Source of the DNA: Allomesorhizobium camelthorni
GTDB lineage: Bacteria > Pseudomonadota > Alphaproteobacteria > Rhizobiales > Rhizobiaceae
DNA length: 64,000 nt
Assembly: GCF_011045125.1 (NCBI RefSeq)
Contig: NZ_JAAKZF010000015.1
Location: 1 to 64,000, forward strand
Reading direction: 5' to 3'
Part shown: positions 26,431 through 34,226 of the stretch, piece by piece
Layout: every line of letters begins with the position of its first letter
Numbering within the stretch: position 1 is the first letter of the stretch
The notes under the pieces: model-generated
The model's database searches: none
The model's input: only the letters and a program-made list of their open reading frames with translations
What the model was told of the DNA's origin: nothing
Made by a program: the position numbers and the translations under genes

Positions 26431-27612
26431 TCAGACTTCGCGCAATTCCTGCTCGACCAGCGTCGTCCAGAAGGCGACGCCCGAGGCGATGGCGTCGTCG
26501 TTGAAGTCGTAGCGGCTGTTGTGATGCAGCGCGCCTTCCACGGCCGGACCGTTTCCCAGCCAGACGTAGGCGCCTGGAACCCTGGCGCTAAAAAAGGCGA
26601 AATCATCGCCCGCAGTCGATGGCGGAAAGGCGGTGAGGACGCGATCTTCGCCAAGCGCGATGCGCGCTGCCTCCAGCGCCCGTCGCGCGGCTTCGGCGTC
26701 ATTGATGACGGGCGGGATGTTGCGGAAATAGCGATAGTCGCAAACCAGGCCATGAGTGATTGCAATCCCTCGCGCCAGCGCGCCGATTTCTTCCTCGAGC
26801 TGTTCGCGCACAGCCGCGCTGTATGCCCGCGCCGTGCCGCCCAGTCGCACATCGTCCGGAATCACGTTGAGCGCCTCGAAGCTGCCGGCCTGAAGCGCGC
26901 AGGCGCTAACCACGGCCGGTTGGAGCGGATCGACACGGCGCGCTACGATCATGTGCAGCGCCGTGAGGAACTGACCTGTTGCAGTGATGGCGTCTCGGCC
27001 GAGATGCGGCTTCGCGCCATGCGTGCCAATGCCTTTGAACGTCAGTTCCCAGCGGTCGGACGAGGCCAGCTGCGGCCCCGCGACAATCGCCATCTGGTCG
27101 GTGTCCAGGCCGGGCATGTTGTGCAGCCCGTAGACGGCGTCGATCGGAAAAAGGTCGAAAAAACCATCGTCGACCATTGCCTTTGCCCCGCCGCGACCTT
27201 CCTCCGCTGGCTGAAAGACGAAGTGGACAGTGCCGGAAAAATTACGCGTCTCTGCGAGCCGTCGCGCAGCACCGAGCAGCATCACCGTGTGCCCGTCATG
27301 GCCACAGGCATGCATCTTTCCAGGCGTCTTCGATTTGTAGGGACGGTGCTCCGCAGTCTCCCGCATAGCGAGCGCATCCATGTCGGCGCGAAGGGCGATG
27401 CGGCGAGTTCCGTTGCCAGCCCTCAACGTGCCGACCACTCCGGTCTTGCCCAGTCCCGCATGGACCTCGACCCCCGCCTCGGAAAGGAAGTCGCGGACGA
27501 TGGCGCTAGTGCGATCCTCCTCGAATCCCAGTTCGGGATGCGCATGAATGTCGCGCCGCAGACGGGTCAGGATTTCCAGATCGCTGTCAGTCAAACCGCA
27601 TTGAACGGACAT
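26431..27612 (-). CDS. M20D amidohydrolase (hippurate hydrolase-like)
   Basis: A 393 aa metal-dependent N-acyl-amino-acid hydrolase of the M20D branch (hippuricase, IAA-amino acid hydrolase, N-acetyldiaminopimelate deacetylase). Seen are RRDIHAHPELGFEE, LRADMDALAM, MHACGHDGHTVMLLGAA, FQPAEEGRGGAK, YGLHNMPG and the final GALHHNSRYDFND, so all metal ligands are intact. The natural substrate is unknown; the context suggests removal of an acyl group from an imported conjugate. It is divergent from the phosphoribosyltransferase gene, with almost no intergenic space, so one promoter must lie inside a coding region. Confidence 0.85.
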   Translation of the reverse strand: MSVQCGLTDSDLEILTRLRRDIHAHPELGFEEDRTSAIVRDFLSEAGVEVHAGLGKTGVVGTLRAGNGTRRIALRADMDALAMRETAEHRPYKSKTPGKMHACGHDGHTVMLLGAARRLAETRNFSGTVHFVFQPAEEGRGGAKAMVDDGFFDLFPIDAVYGLHNMPGLDTDQMAIVAGPQLASSDRWELTFKGIGTHGAKPHLGRDAITATGQFLTALHMIVARRVDPLQPAVVSACALQAGSFEALNVIPDDVRLGGTARAYSAAVREQLEEEIGALARGIAITHGLVCDYRYFRNIPPVINDAEAARRALEAARIALGEDRVLTAFPPSTAGDDFAFFSARVPGAYVWLGNGPAVEGALHHNSRYDFNDDAIASGVAFWTTLVEQELREV

Positions 27613-27646
27613 CTTTCAAGCTCTCGCTTTCGATTTGGTCCCGAAT

Positions 27647-28417
27647 ATGTTGACCTCAACTGCACGCTCGGTTCCGCGAAAACCTTCTGCAACAGAAAGA
27701 TCGCAATTGCCACTCGCTCCTCCCGAATTCTGGCAGGATATCCACCCGGCGGGAACTTTCGATCCCGTTCCAGCGGATGGATTTCGTGACCTCTATCCAT
27801 CCGCGTTGCCGGACGGCCGCCAAGTTGCCCTGCCGATTCGTATCCTTCCGGGTGGAAAACAAGCTGTCGCCTCGCTGATCGTGAACCAGGCGAGCTTTGT
27901 TGTGGAGGATTCGCTCGCAGAAGCGATGGCCGATCTCGCCCGCCCCTTTGATGCCGACATCATCATCGGGATTCCGACGCTCGGCCTGCCGCTCGCGAAC
28001 GGAGTCGCGCGGCGGCTCGGCCACCGACGTATGGTCCCACTGGGAACGTCGAGGAAGTTCTGGTATCGCGACGAGCTTTCCGAGCCGTTGTCGTCGATCA
28101 CCAGCCCGGACCACGCCAAACGCGTTTTTCTGGATCCTCGGTTGCTGCCGCTGCTCGAAAATAGACGAGTGATCGTCGTGGATGATGTCATCAGTTCCGG
28201 TGCTTCGATGACGGCGGTGTTGCGGCTTCTGGGGCGTATCGGAATCAAACCGGTTGCAGCGGTTTTCGCCATGACCCAAGGGGAGCGCTGGCGGGATGCG
28301 CTTGCGGATCTCGACCGGACGCTGCCGACCCTGGTTTTCAGCGCGATTGCATCCCCCATTTTTGCGGTAACCCCTGAAGGCTTGTGGCGACCGGAACTCT
28401 CAGTCCAGGATATTTGA
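27647..28417 (+). CDS. phosphoribosyltransferase-family protein
   Basis: A 256 aa protein with the type I phosphoribosyltransferase PRPP-binding motif RRVIVVDDVISSGASMTAVL and a preceding core strand (IIIGIPTLGLPLANGVARRL). It probably joins a nucleobase to PRPP, as adenine phosphoribosyltransferase-like proteins do; xanthine or another purine base is equally possible. Start ATG 27647 is preferred to GTG 27635. It completes the purine set of the region, converting bases freed by the nucleoside hydrolase or deaminases into nucleotides. Confidence 0.8.
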   Translation: MLTSTARSVPRKPSATERSQLPLAPPEFWQDIHPAGTFDPVPADGFRDLYPSALPDGRQVALPIRILPGGKQAVASLIVNQASFVVEDSLAEAMADLARPFDADIIIGIPTLGLPLANGVARRLGHRRMVPLGTSRKFWYRDELSEPLSSITSPDHAKRVFLDPRLLPLLENRRVIVVDDVISSGASMTAVLRLLGRIGIKPVAAVFAMTQGERWRDALADLDRTLPTLVFSAIASPIFAVTPEGLWRPELSVQDI

Positions 28418-28491
28418 CAGCCTCCATTGCAGTCATTCTCGTGCTCAAGCCGGATGCTGGACCGCCTAGGAAACCGCTTCGAAACGCTGCG

Positions 28492-28568
28492 CCAGAGTTT
28501 TACAGCGTCACTGATTTCATTGGAAAATTTCCGTTCGATCGGCACCCGGTTTTACAGCTAAGCACCGG
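28492..28568 (+). repeat. dispersed repeat, copy 2
   Basis: Second copy of the sequence at 6551-6618, in the same orientation; see that entry. It ends exactly where the tRNA-like segment begins. Confidence 0.6.
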
Positions 28569-28587
28569 AATTCGTTGGAAAACGGCT

Positions 28588-28634
28588 AGCTTCCCAAGCT
28601 GAACGCGCGGGTTCGATTCCCGCTACCCGCTCCA
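28588..28634 (+). other. tRNA-Gly(CCC) 3' fragment, likely attachment-site remnant
   Basis: The bases read as the 3' part of a tRNA-Gly: anticodon loop TTCCCAA (anticodon CCC), T arm GCGGG-TTCGATT-CCCGC, acceptor strand TACCCGC and the end TCCA. The 5' acceptor and D-arm positions of a full-length tRNA would fall at 28561-28587, but those bases do not pair and belong partly to the repeat before. It is therefore a 3' fragment, the form left at the far end of an island that integrated into a tRNA gene. The intact tRNA and integrase would then lie left of this window. Confidence 0.6.
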
Positions 28635-28651
28635 GTCCCGCCTTGGTACAG

Positions 28652-28697
28652 CCCGGAGACATGGGTGACAGATCGTCCCTAAGACATGGGTGACAAT
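28652..28697 (+). repeat. IS left terminal inverted repeat
   Basis: Contains GACATGGGTGACA at 28659-28671 and again at 28683-28695. Pairs imperfectly with 29888-29933. Confidence 0.7.
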
Positions 28698-29866
28698 CTC
28701 GTGCCGAACGGATTGTCGATGGTTTGCAAAGTCCTCTGCTCCAGATCGATATAGCCGAGATCATAGCGCATGAAGGAGACGAGCCAAATGCCGTCGTCGA
28801 CTTCCTTGATGCCGAGCTTTTGGCCTGCGAGCACCTGCGAGATGTTGATCCTCTTGCGATGCATGCAGATGCGACCGCAGCTGGTGACGAGAATGTCGCG
28901 GTCGTGGAAAGGGTAGTGCAAATCCTGCAAGCCGGCATAGGCTTTTGAAGAGGGTGCGTACAGGTCGGCTGGCGCCTTCATGTCGAGCGCCTCGTGCGGC
29001 CGCTCGGTATTGAATTCCTTGACGAAGGCGTCGAACCTGGCCTGCTGCTGAAGGATGTTGGCGCCGGCCGGCCGGGTCGTCTCTGCCTTGAGCGTGCGGT
29101 GCATTCGCTCGTGGCGACCGTTCTGCTGTGGATTGCCGGGCTGGATGCGCTCGATGGCAATACCCAGCCTGAGCCAGAAGACGGAGAGCCTGGACAGATT
29201 GTAGAGGCCGTTGGGCGAGGCGAAAGGCAGGCCGTTGTCGGAGCGTATGGCGCTGGGCAGGCCGCGCTCTTTGAACAGTCGCGCGAAGGCCTGGATGACC
29301 GGCGCTTCCTTGGTTGATTCAAGCGCTTCACAGGCGAGCAGAAAGCGCGAGGCCTGATCGGAGACGGTCAGCGGGTAACAATAGCGGCCATTGCCGAGCT
29401 TGAACTCGCCCTTGAAGTCGGTGCACCACAGATCGTTGGGCCGAAGCGCCTGCGACAGCTCGGTCCCCTCGGCCTTGAAGCGGCGCCGGCGGCGGGCATG
29501 GGCGACCAGACCATGGCGGTCGAGCACCGCATGCACCGTGCTCCTGGCCGGGATGCGGACGTCGCCGTCCAACTTGCGCACCAGGAGCTCGCGTATCTTC
29601 CTGGCACCCCAGTGCGGTTTGTCCTTCTTGGCCGTCACGATCATCCGCTCGATCGGGTCGGGCAACTGGTTGGCATAGCGCACCGGCCGGCGCGAGCGAC
29701 CGCACAGCGCCTCCAGCCCGTCGTCGCGGTAGCGGTTGAAGATCTTGTAGCCGGTCTTGCGCGAGATGCCGAACGCCCGGCACACCTCGCTCATGCTTTC
29801 GCCGTCAAGAAGACGGCCCACGAAACGAACGCGCTCGTCCATTACCGAACACTCCCTCCACGGCAT
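28679..29866 (-). CDS. IS481-family transposase
   Basis: DDE transposase of 395 aa. An N-terminal helix-turn-helix (VCRAFGISRKTGYKIFNRY) precedes an integrase core with the three catalytic positions: LWCTDFKGEFKL, AIRSDNGLPFA and QNGRHERMHRTLK. The start at 29866 (MPWRECSVMDERVRF) has GGGAGG six bases upstream. The gene looks intact, so the element could still move. The stop lies inside the left inverted repeat. Confidence 0.9.
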   Translation of the reverse strand: MPWRECSVMDERVRFVGRLLDGESMSEVCRAFGISRKTGYKIFNRYRDDGLEALCGRSRRPVRYANQLPDPIERMIVTAKKDKPHWGARKIRELLVRKLDGDVRIPARSTVHAVLDRHGLVAHARRRRRFKAEGTELSQALRPNDLWCTDFKGEFKLGNGRYCYPLTVSDQASRFLLACEALESTKEAPVIQAFARLFKERGLPSAIRSDNGLPFASPNGLYNLSRLSVFWLRLGIAIERIQPGNPQQNGRHERMHRTLKAETTRPAGANILQQQARFDAFVKEFNTERPHEALDMKAPADLYAPSSKAYAGLQDLHYPFHDRDILVTSCGRICMHRKRINISQVLAGQKLGIKEVDDGIWLVSFMRYDLGYIDLEQRTLQTIDNPFGTRLSPMS

Positions 29867-29887
29867 CAACACCTCCCGCAAAGCGGA

Positions 29888-29933
29888 AAGTGTTACCCAT
29901 GTGTCCGGTACGTTCCGTCACCTATGTCTCGGG
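29888..29933 (-). repeat. IS right terminal inverted repeat
   Basis: Contains TGTTACCCATGTG at 29891-29903 and TCACCTATGTCTCGGG at 29918-29933, the inverted counterpart of the left end. Confidence 0.7.
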
Positions 29934-29959
29934 TCGTTCACTTCGTTCCAGGCTTGAGA

Positions 29960-30844
29960 TCAGAGCCGGTAAATTCTGATGGCGGTGTCGCGCAGGACCG
30001 CTCTCTGCACCTCTTCCGGATATGGCGCCAGCGCAGCGCCATGCGCAGCGACAAGATCGGCATAGTTCGTCCAGAGCTTTTCGATCGGAAAATTGCTGCC
30101 GAACAGGCAGCGTTCGGGCCCGAAAATGGCGATTGTTTCGGCAATCACGTCGGCGACGTGAGCCGCATCGTTGCGGTGGATAAATGTTCCAAGGCCGGAC
30201 AATTTGCTGACGACGTTTTCCTCGCCGGCAAGCCGCTTCATGCCTTCGCGCCATGCCTCCCGCCCGGCCGGCGACAGATCCTCCAGCATGCCCGCATGCT
30301 GTAGGACGAAGACGATGTCGCGATTGTCGGCGGTGAGCCTTGCAGCATCCGCCATCTGCGAGGTGAAGACCTGGAGGTCGAACGACCAGCCGTGGTCGGC
30401 GAGGACACGGACATTCTTCCGCAATCGCGCGTCGTTCATCAGGTCTGGCGAGGCCGCGAAGCGGTACATCTCGTTTTCGTGCCAGTGAAGCTGCATGCGG
30501 ATGCCGCGCACGAGCGGGTAGACCGCCTGGCGCTTCATGGTTTCCTCCGCATCGTCCGAAAGAAGGTCGGCATAACCGACAATGCCGTGCGGCCAGCCAT
30601 GCCGATCGGCAATGCCCTGCACCCAGGCGACTTCCTCGACTGCCTGCGCCTTCGCCCAGTTCGTTTGCACATAAACCGATTTTTCGACGCCCGAACCGAC
30701 GATGTCTGCCAGGAATTCTTCGATCGGATAATCCCGGCGGATAGGCTCGTAGGGACCGAAGATGCGCGGCATCATCGGCCGCTGCAGCCAGGGCAGGTCG
30801 GCTTGGCGCCATATGTGGTGATGGGCGTCGACTATGCCGGTCAT
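29960..30844 (-). CDS. amidohydrolase-2 family (PDC lactonase-like) hydrolase
   Basis: A 294 aa TIM-barrel hydrolase of the group with 2-pyrone-4,6-dicarboxylate lactonase and L-fuconolactonase. It begins TGIVDAHHHIWRQADLPWL and has VLQHAG and ERCLFGSNFPIEKL further on. The family opens lactones, often without metal. Its ATG overlaps the stop of the VWA gene by four bases (ATGA), so it is the last gene of the molybdenum-hydroxylase operon. Opening a ring formed after hydroxylation would be a natural role; this is inference. Confidence 0.8.
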   Translation of the reverse strand: MTGIVDAHHHIWRQADLPWLQRPMMPRIFGPYEPIRRDYPIEEFLADIVGSGVEKSVYVQTNWAKAQAVEEVAWVQGIADRHGWPHGIVGYADLLSDDAEETMKRQAVYPLVRGIRMQLHWHENEMYRFAASPDLMNDARLRKNVRVLADHGWSFDLQVFTSQMADAARLTADNRDIVFVLQHAGMLEDLSPAGREAWREGMKRLAGEENVVSKLSGLGTFIHRNDAAHVADVIAETIAIFGPERCLFGSNFPIEKLWTNYADLVAAHGAALAPYPEEVQRAVLRDTAIRIYRL

Positions 30845-32022
30845 GCCGCAATCCCCGTAATGGAAAACCGCCGCGTCGCCTGGCCACGCGGCCCGTGTTC
30901 GACAGCATCCAGCCTGCCGAAAAGCCGGTCCAGCGCGCCCAGGCTGCCCGCATCGCAAAGGTCGTCGAGATGCGGCAGGATTCCGGCCATGGCTCGGGTA
31001 AGGGGACGGTATCGCGGATCGGCCGCCAATGGCGTCGCCCAGACAAGGCGATGGCTGAGCCGCGCAATCCGCTCGACGGCATGGACCATCTCGGCCGGAT
31101 CGCCGCGTTCGAGCCCGTCGGACAGGAGGACTGTCACAGCGCCTCGAACCAGTGCGGCGTGGCGCGATACCGACAGGAATTCTTCGAGCGACGAACCGAT
31201 GCGAGTTCCGCCATCGAAATCGAACACCATGTCCGCCAGGCGGCCGAGCGCCTGGTCGGGGTCGCGATGCTTGAGCATCGCCGTGACCCGGCTGAGGCTG
31301 GTGCCGAAACAGAAACACTCAACGCGGGGGCGCTCGCGCACGAGCAAATGCGCGAAACGCAGATAGATCTCCGACTGCGCCTTCATCGAACCCGAGACGT
31401 CTATCAGGAGCAGCAGCTTGCGCGGGCGTTCTGGCCGCGACATCCGCGTCATGCGCAGCGTCTCGCCGAACGTGGCGCGCGCTGCCCTGCAGGTCCGGGC
31501 AAGGTCGATCCGCGGACCGCGCGGCGACGGCGTCCAGTTCCGGCTTTGCATATGCGGCAGGCGGGCGACCTTGCGCCTTATCCGCGCCAGCGTTTGCGCG
31601 TCGGCATCGCTCACGCGTCCGAAATTCTTGCGTCCGCGCACAAGATCGTCGGCCGCGGCCTTGCCGGCGGTGTCGCCCTCCAGCGGATCAGTGCGAGATT
31701 GGTCGCCGCGCGGGGAGGACGGTTTCGGTGCTTCGTCGTCTTCGTCCGGCGCGGCCGCAATCATCAGCGATTGGCCGAACCAGGCTTCAAACACCGCATC
31801 GTAAATCGGGAAGTCTGCCGGCGAACCGGTGAGCGTGACGCGGCCGATCCTGGCAAGATCGGATATGCCGCGCGGCGGAGCGGCCCGCGCCGCCTGGAGA
31901 AAGCACACCGCCCGGCCAGGATCGATCACAAGCCCGGCCTCGCGCAGCGCCGCCGGAAAGCCGGCAAGCAGTTCGGCAGCGATGAACGCCGGTGAATGCG
32001 GACGGACGGCGGGCGCTTTCAT
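30841..32022 (-). CDS. coxE: VWA domain protein, CoxE-like
   Basis: A 393 aa protein with a von Willebrand A domain in the C-terminal half: MIDAS motif LLLIDVSGSMKAQ, later VTVLLSDGLERGD. The N-terminal half is charged and poorly conserved. CoxE, with the MoxR-type ATPase CoxD, matures the molybdenum-copper site of CO dehydrogenase; related pairs accompany other molybdenum hydroxylases. The start MKAPAVRPH at 32022 overlaps the MoxR gene stop by four bases; the frame upstream to 32148 is inside that gene. The stop overlaps the amidohydrolase start. Confidence 0.85.
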   Translation of the reverse strand: MKAPAVRPHSPAFIAAELLAGFPAALREAGLVIDPGRAVCFLQAARAAPPRGISDLARIGRVTLTGSPADFPIYDAVFEAWFGQSLMIAAAPDEDDEAPKPSSPRGDQSRTDPLEGDTAGKAAADDLVRGRKNFGRVSDADAQTLARIRRKVARLPHMQSRNWTPSPRGPRIDLARTCRAARATFGETLRMTRMSRPERPRKLLLLIDVSGSMKAQSEIYLRFAHLLVRERPRVECFCFGTSLSRVTAMLKHRDPDQALGRLADMVFDFDGGTRIGSSLEEFLSVSRHAALVRGAVTVLLSDGLERGDPAEMVHAVERIARLSHRLVWATPLAADPRYRPLTRAMAGILPHLDDLCDAGSLGALDRLFGRLDAVEHGPRGQATRRFSITGIAA

Positions 32023-32873
32023 AGCACACCTGCCTTCTGGACGGCGGCGAAATCCTCCTGGTCCTTGACCAGCAGGCCGAGCGAACGCCGCAAGGCTTCG
32101 GGCCAGGCGGCGCCGTCGCGATGCAGCACTTCCGCTGCGCGCGCCCAATCGATGCTTTCCGAAATCCCGGGCCGCTTGATCAGCGGCAGCCGCCTGATGC
32201 CCGCAACCGCATCGACCAGCACTTCGGCCGCCTCCGCGGCTACCCCTGGCGCGTGGCGCTCGATGATGGCGCGCTCTCGCGCCCGCTCGGGATAGTCGAT
32301 CCAGTGGTAGAGGCAGCGGCGGCGCAGCGCATCGTGCAATTCCCGCGTCCGGTTGGAGGTAAGGATCGCCACCACCGGCTGAGTGGCCCGGACGGTCCCG
32401 ATCTCGGGGATGGAGATCTGAAAGTCGGACAGGAATTCGAGCAGGAAGGCTTCGAAGGCGTCGTCGGCGCGGTCGATCTCGTCGATCAGAAGCACCGTCG
32501 CCGACGCATTGCGCAACGCCTTGAGCAGCGGCATTTCGATCAGGAATTTTTCGGCATAGAGATCGGATGTCTCGACCTTGCCGGAGCGCTCCGCGACCCG
32601 AACGTGCAGCAATTGCCGGGCATGGTCCCAGTCGTAGAGCGCCTTGGACGAATCGATGCCCTCATAGCATTGCAGCCGGAGGCATTCGCGGCCGAGAATG
32701 ACGGCGAGCGTTTTCGCCACCTCGGTCTTGCCAACGCCGGGTACGCCTTCGAGAAGCAGCGGCTTGCCGAGTTCGAGGGCGAGATAGATCGCCGTCACCA
32801 GCGTCTCGTCGGCCAGGTAGCCGGCGGCGGCAAGCTCTGCGTCGAGCTGGTCCTGGGTCAGGGGCGAGGGCAA
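32019..32873 (-). CDS. coxD: MoxR-type AAA+ ATPase, CoxD-like
   Basis: A 284 aa AAA+ ATPase. Walker A EGVPGVGKTEVAK, Walker B VLLIDEIDRADDA, sensor region VVAILTSNRTREL and arginine finger area ALRRRCLYHWIDYP are visible. MoxR ATPases act with VWA proteins as chaperones for metal-centre insertion, so together with the next gene it probably activates the hydroxylase encoded upstream. It starts 12 bases after the EthD gene and overlaps the VWA gene. Confidence 0.87.
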   Translation of the reverse strand: MPSPLTQDQLDAELAAAGYLADETLVTAIYLALELGKPLLLEGVPGVGKTEVAKTLAVILGRECLRLQCYEGIDSSKALYDWDHARQLLHVRVAERSGKVETSDLYAEKFLIEMPLLKALRNASATVLLIDEIDRADDAFEAFLLEFLSDFQISIPEIGTVRATQPVVAILTSNRTRELHDALRRRCLYHWIDYPERARERAIIERHAPGVAAEAAEVLVDAVAGIRRLPLIKRPGISESIDWARAAEVLHRDGAAWPEALRRSLGLLVKDQEDFAAVQKAGVL

Positions 32874-32885
32874 GCCGTTGGTCCG

Positions 32886-33194
32886 CTAGAATTGCTGTTT
32901 CTCGTCGCAGACCATCCGGAACCGGTTGGAGCAATGGGCGGCGGCGTCGCCGCCTGCAGCCTTGCCTGCTTCCGTACCGAAGGCCGCGGCCATGGCGGCT
33001 TCGTCGTCGAAGTACATTTCGGACACGCCGTCGAACGGCGCGTCGGCATTTTCCGCGCGCAGCACGTTGGAGGTGTATTTCCTCAAGCCCGGCAGATTGC
33101 GCGCAAACGCGACGTGGTCTTCGAGGATCCACTTCCGGAAATCCTCGAAGCTCATGCCGTCCTTGCGCTTCATCAGGGCCATCACTTTGATCAT
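32886..33194 (-). CDS. EthD family protein
   Basis: A 102 aa ferredoxin-like-fold protein of the EthD group (dimeric alpha/beta barrel): MIKVMALMKRKDGMSFEDF, then WILEDHVAFARNLPGLRKY and VSEMYFDDEAAMAAAF. EthD proteins are found with degradative oxygenases; their role is usually unclear. The start at 33194 has AAGGAT upstream. It lies between the molybdopterin subunit and MoxR genes in one operon and may help handle a reactive product. Confidence 0.8.
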   Translation of the reverse strand: MIKVMALMKRKDGMSFEDFRKWILEDHVAFARNLPGLRKYTSNVLRAENADAPFDGVSEMYFDDEAAMAAAFGTEAGKAAGGDAAAHCSNRFRMVCDEKQQF

Positions 33195-33215
33195 CTTTTC
33201 ATCCTTCACTGGGGT

Positions 33216-34226
33216 TCAATTTGTCCGGCCGCGCAAGGCGTCGAGCCCGCGCAATATCTTTTCCGGCGTGATCGGCATCGAGGTGACGCGCACGCCGCAG
33301 GCGTCGAAGATCGCGTTGGCGATCGCCGGTATCGGCGAATTGGCGGTCATCTCGCCGATGCCCTTGGCGCCGTAAGGGCCGTTCGAGGCAGGCCGCTCGA
33401 TGATCACCGAATCCATTTCGGCGAGATCGCCAGGGCCGGGCATCAGGTACTCGGAGAAGTCGAGCGGGCCATGCGAGCGGTCCGGGTAATACGGTTCGGT
33501 GGTCTCGTAGAGCGCGTGGCTGATGCCCATCCATGCCCCGCCGACGATCTGCTGGTGCGCCAGCGCCGGATTGACGGCGCGGCCGATCTCGTAGGCATTA
33601 GTCATCTTGAGAACGGCAACTTCGCCGGTTTCGTCGTCCACCTCGACCTCGGCCACGGTGCAGGCATGCGCCTGGCAGGAATCCGGGTCCATCTCGCCGG
33701 TTTCGGGAACGACCTCGCTCTTCGGCTTCAGGAAGATGCCGCGGCCGGAAATGGTCTTGCCATGCTTGAAGTGGGCGGCGAGCGCGACATCCAGGACGGC
33801 GATACCCTTGTCCGGCGCGCCGTTCACATGAATGCGGCCCTTGCCGTCGGTGACGAGGTCGCCGGCGTCGACCTCGAGCTCAGTGGCGGCGATGCTCATC
33901 AGCACCTCGCGCGCTTCCCGCGCCGCCATGATGACGGCGTTGCCGATGCGGTGCGTGCCGCGCGATGCGAAGGTGCCCATGCAATGCGGGCCGGTATCGG
34001 TGTCGGCTGTGTCGACCATGACGGTGTCGTACGGCACGCCCAGCGCCTCGGCGCAGATCTGCGCCGCAACCGTCTTGATGCCCTGGCCGAGATCGACGCT
34101 CGACAGGGTGATGACGAAGCTGCCCGTGGTTGTGGCATGGACCAGCGCCTGGCTGGGATCGCCGCCGAGATTCATGCCAGTCGGGTAGTTTACCGCAGCG
34201 ACGCCGCGCCCCCTAAGCCTGGCCAT
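33216..34226 (-). CDS. molybdenum hydroxylase large subunit, C-terminal half (separate gene)
   Basis: A 336 aa protein equal to the second half of a xanthine-dehydrogenase-type molybdopterin subunit. It starts MARLRGRGVAAVNYPTG, continues with LSSVDLGQGIKTVAAQICAE, MGTFASRGTHRIGNAV and ends with the active-site GPYGAKGIGEMTANSPIPAI, whose glutamate is the catalytic base in this family. It overlaps the N-terminal-half gene by 14 bases in a different frame, with GGGAGG before its ATG, so it is independently translated. Length and break point resemble the two-part large subunit of Eubacterium barkeri nicotinate dehydrogenase, known from literature. A natural split is favoured over a frameshift. 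Confidence 0.85.
   Translation of the reverse strand: MARLRGRGVAAVNYPTGMNLGGDPSQALVHATTTGSFVITLSSVDLGQGIKTVAAQICAEALGVPYDTVMVDTADTDTGPHCMGTFASRGTHRIGNAVIMAAREAREVLMSIAATELEVDAGDLVTDGKGRIHVNGAPDKGIAVLDVALAAHFKHGKTISGRGIFLKPKSEVVPETGEMDPDSCQAHACTVAEVEVDDETGEVAVLKMTNAYEIGRAVNPALAHQQIVGGAWMGISHALYETTEPYYPDRSHGPLDFSEYLMPGPGDLAEMDSVIIERPASNGPYGAKGIGEMTANSPIPAIANAIFDACGVRVTSMPITPEKILRGLDALRGRTN

Larger units (their letters stand above)
28652..29933 (-). mobile_element. IS481-type insertion sequence
   Basis: About 1282 bases with one transposase gene and imperfect inverted ends of about 45 bases. The left end reads CCCGGAGACATGGGTGACAG and the right end, inverted, CCCGAGACATAGGTGACGGA. Each end carries a second copy of the ACATGGGT(G/A)ACA motif about 25 bases further in, giving a double-box terminus. 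No clear target duplication is visible. It lies 17 bases beyond the tRNA-Gly fragment. Confidence 0.8.

Noticed and set aside
28561-28634. Complete functional tRNA-Gly
   Set aside because: The length matches a full tRNA, but the 5' acceptor bases do not pair with TACCCGC and the D arm is missing.
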